Of a DNA stretch of 64,000 nt, positions 36,300 through 46,859 are shown piece by piece. How positions within the stretch are numbered: the stretch's first letter is position 1; every line of letters starts with the position of its first letter. Source of the stretch: Lysobacter enzymogenes (GTDB lineage Bacteria; Pseudomonadota; Gammaproteobacteria; Xanthomonadales; Xanthomonadaceae); assembly GCF_023617245.1 (NCBI RefSeq), contig NZ_CP067396.1, positions 3,782,001 to 3,846,000 on the forward strand, read 5' to 3'. Under the pieces are notes generated by a model. It ran no database searches, was not told the origin of the DNA, and was given only the letters and a program-made list of their open reading frames with translations. Both the position numbers and the translations under genes were made by a program.

Positions 36300-37715
36300 T
36301 CAATCCGCGTCGCGATCCACCCGCGGCAGCGGCGGCGCGTCGCTCAGGTCCACCGGTGCGGCAGCGCGCACGCCGCGCGAGTTGGGCACGGACTCGGCGA
36401 CCACCGGCGGCTGGCTGCGCAGGTTCTGGTAGTAGTTGCGGATGCCGCCGGTCACCTGCAACGAGTAATCGGTGGTCATGAACTGACTGCCGTCCTGCGT
36501 CTCCAGATGCGCCCCGTCCGCGATCGGCTTGAAGAACTCGTCGAACTTGTCCATCGGGAAGTCGCTGGGCTTGTTCGCGCTGAACACCGCCATCGCCATC
36601 GGCCGGCCGCGGTTGACCGGGTCGGCGGCGTTGGCGAAGGTGCCGGCGCGGCCGTGGCAGGACACGCACGAAGAAATCGGGCTGTCGATCGGGCCGTTGA
36701 CGCGGCCGCCGAGTCCGTGGTGGCGCACATACGCGCGATTGCCGTAATCCCAGCCGGGTTGTTCGACCAAGAAGCCGTTGATGCGCGACTGGGTCAGCGC
36801 GGTGTTGACGAACACGCCGTTGCGCTGGGCGTCGGTGCGCACCGATTGGTCGTCGCCCCAGATCAGGCCGACCGGGCTCATCCGGTCCCACACGGTCTTG
36901 CCGGGCGAGCCGCCGTCGTAGACGAAGGTGCCGAACACCCAGCCGCTGCTGCGCGCCAGGCGCGGATCCTTCACCGCCACGTCGAGCTGCAGCAGGCGCA
37001 TTTCCTTGTCCACGCGCGGCTTGTTGTAGTTGGTGTCCGGATAGATGTTGGCGGTCCAGACCTTGCCGTTGGCCAGATACGGCACTTGTTCGACCGGGGC
37101 GTCGGTGAACAGCAATTTGCAGGCCACGGTGTTGGGCGGGAACGTGGATTTGGCCGGGTCCGGGCGGCCGTCGGCGGTCAGCCAGACCTTACCCAGGCCG
37201 ACGCCGCCGCGGTCGTTGTAGAAGCCCACCGCCCAGTTCTGGCCGCGCCCGGTCTGCTTGCTGTGCAGTTCGAACGGGCGCGACATGCGCTCGCGGGTCA
37301 TGCCGCGGCGCCACTCGCGGCCGCCGCCGAACTGGCTGCCGTCGTCGTGCAGCCACGGCGCGTGGTACCACTTGCGCACGCGGTTGTCCTGGACGCGGAA
37401 GTCGACGTCGACGTTGCCTTCCAGGCAGTAGTTCAGCACCGCGCGCAGGTATTCGTTGGGGAAGGCCTTGAAGTCGATCTTCTCCCACGCGAAGGTGTCG
37501 GCGGCGTAGGTCTTGGGGAAGTCCTGGCTGAGCTGGAACACCTGCGCCGGCGGCGTGCCCGGCGGCGGCGGGTAGCGCGGGTCGTAGCTGGGGAAACGCG
37601 GCGCGGCGGCTGCGGCGGCCGGCGTCGGTGCGGCGGCTGCGCTGCGCTCCTGCGAGATCGCGCTGGCGGCGACGCAAGCGGCCGCGGCCGCGCCCAACAT
37701 CCAGATGGATTTCAT
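36300..37715 (-). CDS. c-type heme protein of unknown function, exported
   Basis: 471 aa. Signal peptide KSIWMLGAAAAACVAASAISQ. One heme attachment motif CVSCH (C350, C353, H354), within SSCVSCHGRAGTF. The long N-terminal part (about 40-330) includes FPSYDPRYPPPPGTPPAQVFQLSQDFPKTY, ANIYPDTNYNKPRVDKEMRLLQLDVAVKDPRLARSSGWVFGTFVYDGG and ends with a region matching neither peroxidase nor dehydrogenase families I know. Periplasmic, single-heme; may act as an electron-transfer or oxidoreductase component. Preceded by GGGGCGGGCG. No cytochrome maturation genes nearby. Confidence 0.8.
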   Translation of the reverse strand: MKSIWMLGAAAAACVAASAISQERSAAAAPTPAAAAAAPRFPSYDPRYPPPPGTPPAQVFQLSQDFPKTYAADTFAWEKIDFKAFPNEYLRAVLNYCLEGNVDVDFRVQDNRVRKWYHAPWLHDDGSQFGGGREWRRGMTRERMSRPFELHSKQTGRGQNWAVGFYNDRGGVGLGKVWLTADGRPDPAKSTFPPNTVACKLLFTDAPVEQVPYLANGKVWTANIYPDTNYNKPRVDKEMRLLQLDVAVKDPRLARSSGWVFGTFVYDGGSPGKTVWDRMSPVGLIWGDDQSVRTDAQRNGVFVNTALTQSRINGFLVEQPGWDYGNRAYVRHHGLGGRVNGPIDSPISSCVSCHGRAGTFANAADPVNRGRPMAMAVFSANKPSDFPMDKFDEFFKPIADGAHLETQDGSQFMTTDYSLQVTGGIRNYYQNLRSQPPVVAESVPNSRGVRAAAPVDLSDAPPLPRVDRDAD

Positions 37716-38043
37716 CGCCCGCCCCTGTGCGTGCCTGTGTGTTCCCTTGCAAACGCAAAGGCCGCCCAGGCCGGGACACGGTGGCCGCGATGGGCCATCG
37801 GACTGCGACGCCCTTCGAGAATCCAGCAGCCCGGACGGGGTGGGCCCCGGATCGGCGACCGGTTCGCTCGCCGCCGGCAAGCGCCGTCGCGCCGATCCGG
37901 ACCGCCGCCCTGAAACCATCGGCGACCCGGCGGCCCCGCCCCGGGCTTCGCATCGCGTCCGCCGCCTGCGACGCAGGCATCTTCGCAACCGCTCCGCGCT
38001 GAGCGAGGATGTCGCCTTCGCGAACGAAGGAACGCCGCCCGCC

Positions 38044-38526
38044 ATGACCCTGCCGCCCGGAACCGTACTGCGTCCGATCCTGCCGCGCGACGACGCGGCG
38101 CTGGCGGCGATCGCGCGCCAGGTGCTGGCCGAATTCGGCTCGGGCCTGGCCAGCGATCCGCAGGTCGATGCGATGCAGCGCGCCTACAGCCGGCCGCGCA
38201 GCGCCTACTTCGTGGTCGAGCGCGACGGCCGGCTCGGCGGCGGCGTGGGCATCGCGCCGCTGCTCGGCGGCGAGGAAGGCGTGTGCGAGCTGCGCAAGTT
38301 CTATCTGCTGCCGAACGTGCGCGGGATCGGCCTGGGTCAGGCCTTGCTCGACCAATGCCTGCTGAGCGCCCGCGGGTTCGGCTTCGGCCAGTGCTATGTC
38401 GAAGTGCTGGATCGGATGAGCGAGGCGCAGCGGTTGCTGGAGCGCAACGGCTTCCAGTTGTTGCAGGCGCGGATGGGGTATGGGGAGTTGCGCGGCAGCA
38501 ATACCTGGTATCTGCGTTCGATTTGA
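38044..38526 (+). CDS. GNAT-family N-acetyltransferase
   Basis: 160 aa. GNAT fold: N-terminal VLRPILPRDDAALAAIARQVL, central strand YFVVERDGRLGGGVGIAPLLGG, acetyl-CoA pyrophosphate loop NVRGIGLGQALLDQCL (RGxGLG), and the C-terminal strand ERNGFQLLQARMGYG. Acetyl-CoA-dependent acylation of an unknown amine. Divergent from the heme protein; the 328-nt gap between them shows no feature I can name. Confidence 0.87.
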   Translation: MTLPPGTVLRPILPRDDAALAAIARQVLAEFGSGLASDPQVDAMQRAYSRPRSAYFVVERDGRLGGGVGIAPLLGGEEGVCELRKFYLLPNVRGIGLGQALLDQCLLSARGFGFGQCYVEVLDRMSEAQRLLERNGFQLLQARMGYGELRGSNTWYLRSI

Positions 38527-38606
38527 GTAGCGGGCTGGATTCGAATGGGGTCTGGGTTCGCCTAGCGTCCGGTCCGCTTCGGGCAGGCCGCTTTTGAGCG
38601 GCCGCG

Positions 38607-38860
38607 GCTTTTGTGGGAGGGCCTTCAGGCCCGACGCTTTCCGGTCGGGTCGCCGCAACCTGTCAGCAAAGCGTCGGGCCTGAAGGCCCTCCCACAAAAG
38701 CCGGAAGCTTCGGACTGCAGGCCCGCCTACAAAAGCTCGAAGCTACGAACTGAAGGCTGTCCCACACAGCCAGGACTTCGGGCCGCAGTTCCTCACAAAG
38801 CCAGAGCTTCGGGCTGAAGGCTCTCCCACAGGGCGAGGCTTCGGAGCCGAGGGCCAACAC
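38607..38860. repeat. Family A repeat pair followed by a decaying tandem array
   Basis: A canonical pair (38607-38644 and about 38669-38702, inner hairpin GGCCTTCAGGCC) is followed to about 38860 by at least four degenerate copies of the right arm (period about 33-35 nt; for example CCTACAAAAGCTCGAAGC and CTCACAAAGCCAGAGCTTC). It fills most of the 500-nt gap 38527-39026; I see no gene there. Confidence 0.8.
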
Positions 38861-39026
38861 ACAGTAAAGCGGGCTCGGGCCCGCAAAACCGCACCGCCCA
38901 GGCCGACCCAGCGCAAAAAATGCCGACGCCGCCCCCGTTCCGGCGGCGGACGCCCGCCCGGCCCGGGGCGGCGCCCTCCTCCTGGGTCCTTTAGAATGGC
39001 GCCTTTTCCGCCCTCAGGACCGCCCC

Positions 39027-39797
39027 ATGCAACTCGAAAATGCCCGCGCCGCGATCACCGGCGGCGTTTCCGGCCTCGGTTTCGCCGTGGCCCAGCACCT
39101 GGTCGCCCGCGGCGGCAAGGTCGCGCTGTTCGACGTCAACGACGACAAGGGCGCGCAGGCCGTGGCCGCGCTCGGCGAGGGCAACGCCCGTTACTTCCGC
39201 ACCGACGTCACCGACGAGGCCGGGGTGTCGGCCAACATCAAGGCGGCCCAGGAGTTCCTCGGCGGCCTGAACGCGACGATCAACTGCGCCGGCATCCTCG
39301 GCGCCGGCCGCGTGCTGGGCAAGGAAGCGCCGATGGCGCTGTCGCAGTTCCAGACCACGGTGATGGTCAACCTGGTCGGCAGCTTCAACGTGGCCAAGGC
39401 CGCCGCCGACCTGATGCAGCACAACGAACCCGGCGCGGACGGCGAGCGCGGCGTGATCGTCAACACCGCCTCGGTCGCGGCGTACGAGGGCCAGATCGGC
39501 CAGGCCGCGTACTCGGCCAGCAAGGGCGGCGTGGTCGGCATGACCCTGCCGATGGCGCGCGAACTGGCGCGCTTCGGCATCCGCGTGATGACCGTGGCCC
39601 CGGGCATCTTCTGGACCCCGATGGTCGACGGCATGCCCGAGTCGGTGCAGCAGTCGCTGTCGGCCTCGATCCCGTTCCCCTCGCGCCTGGGCAAGCCGGA
39701 GGAGTTCGCCGATCTGGTCGCCTACATCCTCGGCAATACCTATCTCAACGGCGAGACCATCCGCCTCGACGGCGCCACCCGCCTCGCCCCGAAGTAA
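39027..39797 (+). CDS. Short-chain dehydrogenase, HSD10-like
   Basis: 256-aa SDR. Cofactor motif ITGGVSGLGFAVA, DVND after strand 2, NCAGILG, and the catalytic Tyr-Lys in YSASKGG with the Ser in NTASVAAYEG. C-terminal motif VAPGIFWTPMVDGMP. Overall closest to 3-hydroxyacyl-CoA / 2-methyl-3-hydroxybutyryl-CoA dehydrogenase (type II, HSD17B10-like), an isoleucine and fatty-acid catabolic enzyme using NAD. Start at 39027, with AGGA 7 nt upstream. Substrate is inferred; the branched-chain catabolic genes elsewhere in the window support it. Confidence 0.88.
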   Translation: MQLENARAAITGGVSGLGFAVAQHLVARGGKVALFDVNDDKGAQAVAALGEGNARYFRTDVTDEAGVSANIKAAQEFLGGLNATINCAGILGAGRVLGKEAPMALSQFQTTVMVNLVGSFNVAKAAADLMQHNEPGADGERGVIVNTASVAAYEGQIGQAAYSASKGGVVGMTLPMARELARFGIRVMTVAPGIFWTPMVDGMPESVQQSLSASIPFPSRLGKPEEFADLVAYILGNTYLNGETIRLDGATRLAPK

Positions 39798-39811
39798 CCC
39801 ACACCCGCTAC

Positions 39812-39911
39812 CTGCAGGAGCGGCGCGAGCCACGACCGCGACAACGCAACTACGCCGAAGCCTTCGGCGCGACCGGCCACCCCGCGGTCGCAGCTTGCGC
39901 AGCTCCTGCAG
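39812..39911. repeat. Family C repeat pair
   Basis: Inverted arms CTGCAGGAGCGGCGCGAGCC (39812 on) and the partner ending GCGCAGCTCCTGCAG (39883-39911), between the SDR and efpL. The right arm ends 38 nt before the efpL start. Confidence 0.78.
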
Positions 39912-39949
39912 TCGGAAACGCAACGAACATCTCGATCGGAATCGACGCA

Positions 39950-40516
39950 ATGAAGGCTTACGACGTCAAGAAAGGCAACGTCATCGAACACAACGGCACC
40001 GTGTACCAGGTGCGCGACATCGAACGCAGTTCGCCGCAGGGCCGCGGCGGCAACGTGAAGTTCCGCTTCACCATGTACTCGGTCCCCGGCGGCACCAAGT
40101 TCGACCTCAGCGTCGGCGCCGAGGACGAGCTCAAGGAAGTCGAGCTCAGCCGCCGCCAGGCGACGTACTCGTACAAGGACGGCGACGCGTTCGTGTTCCT
40201 CGACGACGAGGACTACACGCCTTACACCCTGGACACCGACGTGGTCGGCGACGCCGCGGGCTACATCATCGCCGACCTCGGCGGCTTCTACGTGCAGATC
40301 ATCGACGACCTGCCGGTCGGCCTGCAGCTGCCGGCCAGCGTGTCGCTGGAAGTGATCGAGACGCCGCCGGAGCTCAAGGGCGGCACCGCGACCAAGCGGC
40401 CGAAGCCGGCCAAGCTGGAGACCGGGATCGAGATCATGGTGCCGGAGTACATCGGCACCGGCGAGCGCGTGCTGGTCAACACCGCGACCGGCGAGTTCGC
40501 CGGGCGTGCGGACTGA
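39950..40516 (+). CDS. efpL: Elongation factor P-like protein EfpL
   Basis: 188 aa, three-domain EF-P paralogue (YeiP). N-terminal KOW-like domain with tip loop SSPQGRGGNVKFRFT in place of the K34-bearing EF-P loop, OB domains following, and the YeiP signature DDEDYTPYTL and the C-terminal GRAD. It binds ribosomes stalled at proline and other difficult motifs; the Arg of the loop replaces the modified Lys of EF-P, so no lysylation or rhamnosylation is expected. GTG start of the next gene overlaps its end by 11 nt. Confidence 0.93.
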   Translation: MKAYDVKKGNVIEHNGTVYQVRDIERSSPQGRGGNVKFRFTMYSVPGGTKFDLSVGAEDELKEVELSRRQATYSYKDGDAFVFLDDEDYTPYTLDTDVVGDAAGYIIADLGGFYVQIIDDLPVGLQLPASVSLEVIETPPELKGGTATKRPKPAKLETGIEIMVPEYIGTGERVLVNTATGEFAGRAD

Positions 40517-40925
40517 TCTCGCGCGCACCGCCGCGGCCGCCCTGCGGGCCGCGGCGATGCTGAGCGCCGGCGCCGCGATGGCGCTGGCGGCGGCGTGCTC
40601 GCGCCCCGGCGCGGGCGCGACGGACGGGACCGCGGCCGCTGCGCAGTGCGAGATTCCGCAATGGCTGCAGCCGCCGCACCGCGACGGCTTCTGCGACCTG
40701 CCCGCGGACCTGCGCGGGTTCGTCGCCGAATACGAAGAATTCAAGGCGTTTTCCGGCGGCGAACCGTCCGATGCCGCGGCAATGGAAGCCCTCGCCCGCG
40801 AACACGAGCGGCGCGTGGGCGAGCAGCGCGCACGCTGGTCGCGACTGCGCGCCCGCTACGCCGCCGACACCGCCGTCTCGCGCTGGATACAGCGTTACGG
40901 CCAAGAGCAGGACCGCTTTTTATGA
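40506..40925 (+). CDS. Predicted lipoprotein
   Basis: 139 aa. GTG start at 40506 overlaps efpL by 11 nt; with this start the n-region (RTDLARTAAAALRAAAM) and core give a lipoprotein signal ending in LAAAC near residue 31. An ATG at 40557 would leave a signal with no positive charge. Mature part acidic and helical, with CEIPQWLQPPHRDGFCDLPADLRGFVAEYEEFKAF containing two Cys. Ends ATGA-overlapped with the acetyltransferase. No family recognised. Confidence 0.72.
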   Translation: MRTDLARTAAAALRAAAMLSAGAAMALAAACSRPGAGATDGTAAAAQCEIPQWLQPPHRDGFCDLPADLRGFVAEYEEFKAFSGGEPSDAAAMEALAREHERRVGEQRARWSRLRARYAADTAVSRWIQRYGQEQDRFL

Positions 40926-41398
40926 CCGCCACCGACTACCGTTTCGCCGCAGCCACCGCCGCCGACATCGAGCGGCTGATCCCGGTGCTGCGCGAGTTCT
41001 ATGCAGTCGAGCACCTGCCGTGGAACGAACCGGCGTTGCGCCGCGCGCTCGGCGCGCTGGTCGCCGACCCGAACGCCGGACGCTTGCGCCTGATCGTGCG
41101 CGACGGCGAGATCGCCGGCTATTTCGTGCTGGGGTTCTGCTTCAGCCTGGAATTCGGCGGGCGCTTCGGCCTGCTCGACGAGTTGTTCGTCCTGCCGGCG
41201 CATCGCGGCGGCGGGCTGGCCAAGCGCGCGCTGGGCGAAGTCGAAGCGCTGTGCCGGGCCGAAGGGCTGGATGCGCTGCGGCTGGAGGTCAACGACGACA
41301 ACGCGCATGCGCGCGGGATTTACAAGCGCGCGGGCTATGTGGCGCATCCGCGGCGCTTGATGACCTTGTGGCTGCGCGATCAGGGTACGGCGACCTGA
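40922..41398 (+). CDS. GNAT-family N-acetyltransferase
   Basis: 158 aa. GNAT motifs: RFAAATAADIERLIPVLREFYA, GEIAGYFVLGFCFSLEFGGRFGLLDELFVLPAHRGGGLAKRAL (acetyl-CoA loop RGGGLAKR) and LEVNDDNAHARGIYKRAGYV. 4-nt ATGA overlap with the lipoprotein gene, so efpL, lipoprotein and acetyltransferase appear as one operon. Substrate unknown; ribosomal or small-molecule acetylation are both possible. Confidence 0.87.
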   Translation: MTATDYRFAAATAADIERLIPVLREFYAVEHLPWNEPALRRALGALVADPNAGRLRLIVRDGEIAGYFVLGFCFSLEFGGRFGLLDELFVLPAHRGGGLAKRALGEVEALCRAEGLDALRLEVNDDNAHARGIYKRAGYVAHPRRLMTLWLRDQGTAT

Positions 41399-41405
41399 GC
41401 GAAGG

Positions 41406-41550
41406 GCGTCGGGCCTGAAGGCCCTCCCACTGGCCGCCTGCGCTGCCGTCATTCCGGCGAAAGCCGGAATCCATTTTGATCTTGCCGTTGTCGTTGCCGA
41501 ACGTAACGGGCGAAAACGAAAGCAAAATGGATTCCGGCTTTCGCCGGAAC
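41406..41550. repeat. Family A half-element and family B inverted pair
   Basis: A right-arm fragment of family A (41406-41430) is followed by two inverted family B hairpins, ATTCCGGCGAAAGCCGGAAT (41451-41470) and its mirror ATTCCGGCTTTCGCCGGAAC (41531-41550), spaced by 60 nt whose ends are also inverted (CCATTTTGAT / GCAAAATGG). The 417-nt gap holds no gene. Confidence 0.8.
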
Positions 41551-41815
41551 GACGGTGTCGACGATCGCGCCACCATCGCAAGCTGCGCACATCCCAACCA
41601 ATACGTCGCGGCGCCTCCCAAGCCAAGCAACGCTGTACATCGATAGCAGCGACGGCCTTCACATAAAAATTCGGGAAAAACCACTCTGCCGGCTTGCGGT
41701 TGCGTGATCGCGCGCACCCGCCCGGCGCTGCCACGAACCTGCAATCTGCCGCTTCCAGGCTTTATCGTTTCCCCCGGCGGCGCATCCGCGCCGCGCCCAG
41801 CTCTGGAGCAAGGCC

Positions 41816-43903
<2,088 letters not shown>

Positions 43904-44095
43904 TCGGCGGCAGCGCGCGGCCGCCCGCCCAGCGGGCCGGTGGCCGCGCGCACGATGCCGGCCGGCGCGCGGCGCGCCGGCGCGGCGCACTGCGAACACG
44001 CTCGGCGGACGCGGCGCGCGGCGTCGCGGACGAGCGGTGGCGATCCCGCGCCGCCGCTTTGCTACGGTGTCGCCAGCCTTAGCCGGAGCCCGCCG

Positions 44096-44707
44096 ATGAC
44101 CGACGCCGACCATCGCAACAACCGCCGCACCGTCGCGGCGTACGAAGGCTATGCGCGCGGCTACGCCGCCGCAGTGCCGGCCACGCCGTCGCCGCAGGCG
44201 GCCGCGGATTTGCGCCGCTTCGCCGCCGCCCTGGCGCCGCCGGCGCGGGTGCTCGAGATCGGCTCGGGGCCGGGCTGGGACGCCGATTTTCTCGAAACCC
44301 TGGGCGCGCGGGTGCGGCGCACCGATGTCACCGCGGCGTTCGTACGGTTTCAGATCGAACGCGGCAAGCAGGCGTATCCGCTGGATCTGCTGAGCGACGA
44401 GATCGAGGGAACTTACGACGGGATCTTGCTGCTGTACGTGGTGCAGCACTTCGAACGCGACCAGCTCGATGAGGCGCTGCGCAAGCTGGCGCGGGCGCTG
44501 ACGGCGCAGGGCGTCGCGCTGCTGTCGCACATGCTCGGCGACGGCGACGAGTGGGAAGGCGATGCGGGCGACTACCGGGTGGTGCGCTGGTCGGCGGCGG
44601 CGATGGACGAGCGATTGCGGCGCGCCGGGTTTGCGGTCGAGTGGGAAAGCTTCATCGATAGCGAACGGCGGCCTTGGCGGAGTGTTTTGGTGCGCAAGCT
44701 CGGGTAA
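44096..44707 (+). CDS. SAM-dependent methyltransferase, class I
   Basis: 203 aa. SAM-binding motif RVLEIGSGPGWDADFLETLGARV (motif I), DVTAAFVRFQIERG and GILLLYVVQHFERDQLDEALRKLARAL typical of UbiE/type-11 methyltransferases. Soluble, no signal. Acceptor unknown. Stands alone after the phospholipase gene; the 192-nt gap shows GC-rich stem-loops only. Confidence 0.85.
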   Translation: MTDADHRNNRRTVAAYEGYARGYAAAVPATPSPQAAADLRRFAAALAPPARVLEIGSGPGWDADFLETLGARVRRTDVTAAFVRFQIERGKQAYPLDLLSDEIEGTYDGILLLYVVQHFERDQLDEALRKLARALTAQGVALLSHMLGDGDEWEGDAGDYRVVRWSAAAMDERLRRAGFAVEWESFIDSERRPWRSVLVRKLG

Positions 44708-44762
44708 GTCGTGTTGTCTGCGGTCGCGCGGCACGGTGAACGGCGCGTCGTGGTTGCGTTGG

Positions 44763-44842
44763 CGCGGTCGCGGTTCGCGCCGCTGCTACAGGGGGCTGCG
44801 GATGTCGCGTTTCCTGTAGGAGCGGCGCGAGCCGCGACCGCG
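44763..44842. repeat. Family C repeat pair
   Basis: Inverted arms (44763-44792 and 44814-44842), one with the central mismatch GCTGCTACAGG. They lie between the methyltransferase and coq7 genes, just downstream of both convergent genes. Confidence 0.75.
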
Positions 44843-44874
44843 AACTCGCCCGGCACGGCGTCGGTTCCGCCGCG

Positions 44875-45420
44875 CTACAGCTTCATCCCCAGCCAGATCA
44901 CCGTTTCGGTCGAAGCCGACACCACCGGCGAGAGCAACCGCGACCAGAAGCGGTCTTCGTGCAGGTGCCCCGCCGAGGTATCGTGATGTTCGCGTTCTTC
45001 GTCGAGGATCGCGGAAATCGCCGCCACCGCCGCCGGGTCGCGGCCTTTCAACAGGTCCAGCTGATGGGCCAGATGACGCAGCACCACCCGCTCCACCGCG
45101 ACCGTGGTCGCGGCGATGGCGCGGGCGCCGAACAGGCCGGTGATCAGGCCCAGAGCGTAGCCGCCTAGGCCGCACAGCCCATAGCTGCGGCAGCGCGCGC
45201 GGCCGCGGCGTTCGAGTTCGGCCCGGAACAGCGCGCGGTGGCGTTGTTCGTCGGCGCGGAACGCGCTCAGTTCTTGCAGCAGATGCGGCGCGGTGAGCCG
45301 GGCCATGCGGATCTGGCCGGCGTAGATGTTGACCGCGCCGTGTTCGCCGGCGTGGTTGACCTTGAGGATGCGGTGGCCGAGATCGGTGTCGCTGCCGGCA
45401 GCTTGCGCGATGGCGCTCAT
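44875..45420 (-). CDS. coq7: Demethoxyubiquinone hydroxylase (Coq7 family)
   Basis: 181-aa di-iron monooxygenase of ubiquinone biosynthesis. Di-iron ligands visible: RILKVNHAGEHGAVNIY (ExxH half), FRADEQRHRALF (Glu with EQRH), AISAILDEEREHHDTSAGHL (second EExxH). Bacteria using Coq7 lack the flavin enzyme UbiF; Xanthomonads are in the Coq7 group. Start at 45420 where the hydrolase gene ends, with a 4-nt overlap. Typical length (about 215 aa in E. coli-like UbiF is unrelated; Coq7 proteins are 170-220 aa). Confidence 0.93.
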   Translation of the reverse strand: MSAIAQAAGSDTDLGHRILKVNHAGEHGAVNIYAGQIRMARLTAPHLLQELSAFRADEQRHRALFRAELERRGRARCRSYGLCGLGGYALGLITGLFGARAIAATTVAVERVVLRHLAHQLDLLKGRDPAAVAAISAILDEEREHHDTSAGHLHEDRFWSRLLSPVVSASTETVIWLGMKL

Positions 45421-46697
45421 GTCGTGCGCGAGCGCCGCGCGGGCTTCAGCCAGCGCCGCAGCTGCGCATACACCTGCGCATCGCCGAGCAAGTCCAGATG
45501 ATGCAGGCCGTAGCCCAGCCATTGCCGCGACGCGGGAATGCGCAGGTCGAACGCGGGATTGCGGTGCCGGCCCAGCGCGCTGGCGACCGGCACCAGCCCG
45601 TCGCCCGACGGCGGGTCGTCGCGGCGCTGATCGCCCTGGTCGCGCGCGCGCCGGGCGTCGGTCGACACCGCGATCGCGTAGCTGCGCACGCCCTTGGGCA
45701 ACGGCACCGGCGTGCGGGTGTCGGCGCGCGCGTCGGCGCCGGCGCGCTTGCGGTCGGCGTGCGCGCGCCAGTCTGAATCGAGCAGGTTGCCGTGGCGCAG
45801 GTCCTGGATGCCGGCGCTGCGGATCTTGCCGAGGCGCGCGAACGGCGCGGTGTACGGGCTCAGTTGGATCACCGTGTCGAACCAGCTGCCGGCGCGTTCC
45901 AGCGGCGCGCCCTGATGCGGCGTGCCGAGAAACACCAGGCTGTCGAGCTTGTCGATCCAGCCATGCCGCGCCTGCGCGGCGGCGTGGCAGGCGCTGCGCG
46001 CGACCAGGCCGCCCATGCTGTGGCAGACGATCGCCAGGCGTTCCACCGGCACCGGCCAATCGCGCAGCAAGCGTTCCAGCCGGGCGGAGAAATCGCGGCC
46101 GTTGAACGAAATGTGGCGGCCGCTGTTGTAGCGCAGATAGACCGGCGTCCAACCCGCGTCGCGCGCCAGCTCGGCGCCGTAATCGTGGCCGTTCCAGCGC
46201 CACTGCCGGTCGTTCATGCACAGGCCGTGGACGAATACGACCAACTTGCCGCCGGCCTGCGGCAGCGCCGCGCCCAAGGCCTTGCGGCCCGACGGCAACG
46301 GCCGGCCGCCGCTGCACAGGCGCATGCCGATGGCCAGCGGGTTGCCGGTTTCGTCGAGGTGATCGCCGAGCACGCCGTTGAGCGCGCTGATCGCCGCGTC
46401 GCGTTGCGGCAACGATTCGATCCGGTCCAGCCACGGCGCGACCTGCGCCAGTCCCAGGTCCAGCGCGCCGCCGACCAGACGGGCGACGCCGCGCACGCCG
46501 CGATACACCTGCCCGGTCAGGCCGCGGGTCGGGTCGTAGACCGGCGCGCCGAACGGGCCGGGCAAAGCGGCGATGGTGGCGTGGACGGATTCGACCAGAT
46601 CGGCGACGCCGGTGATCGCGTCGATGGTGAGGCGGCCGATGCCGCGCAAATCGCCGCCGTAGCCGGTTTCGTTCGGGGCCGAGCGTTTGGTCGACAT
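45417..46697 (-). CDS. Alpha/beta hydrolase (lipase-like, GxSxG)
   Basis: 426 aa. Nucleophile motif CHSMGGLVARSACHA, oxyanion region FVHGLCMNDRQW and FLGTPHQGAPLERAG. No signal peptide at the chosen ATG (46697), so probably cytosolic, though an N-terminal helical region (ITGVADLVESVHATIAALPGPFG) could bind membrane. Resembles PGAP1- and lipase-like hydrolases acting on lipid or ester substrates. Overlaps coq7 by 4 nt, hence same operon. Confidence 0.85.
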   Translation of the reverse strand: MSTKRSAPNETGYGGDLRGIGRLTIDAITGVADLVESVHATIAALPGPFGAPVYDPTRGLTGQVYRGVRGVARLVGGALDLGLAQVAPWLDRIESLPQRDAAISALNGVLGDHLDETGNPLAIGMRLCSGGRPLPSGRKALGAALPQAGGKLVVFVHGLCMNDRQWRWNGHDYGAELARDAGWTPVYLRYNSGRHISFNGRDFSARLERLLRDWPVPVERLAIVCHSMGGLVARSACHAAAQARHGWIDKLDSLVFLGTPHQGAPLERAGSWFDTVIQLSPYTAPFARLGKIRSAGIQDLRHGNLLDSDWRAHADRKRAGADARADTRTPVPLPKGVRSYAIAVSTDARRARDQGDQRRDDPPSGDGLVPVASALGRHRNPAFDLRIPASRQWLGYGLHHLDLLGDAQVYAQLRRWLKPARRSRTT

Positions 46698-46859
46698 GCG
46701 GCGGCGCGGGCGGAAGAGGGGCTCAGCGTAGCGCAGTTGCCTGCGCATCGCAGGCGCAGGCCGCGCAAGCGCCGGAGGCTGCGTCGCAGTCCGGCGAGTC
46801 GACCGCCCGCCCCCGCATCGGGGCGCCGCCGCGCGGGCGACCGCTTGTGCAGACCGCGC

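Noticed and set aside
35864..36481. 205-codon plus-strand ORF with RLARKP-like repeats
   Set aside because: Follows from the TTGCGCGCAAG repeat; no ribosome binding site and overlaps the end of the heme-protein gene.
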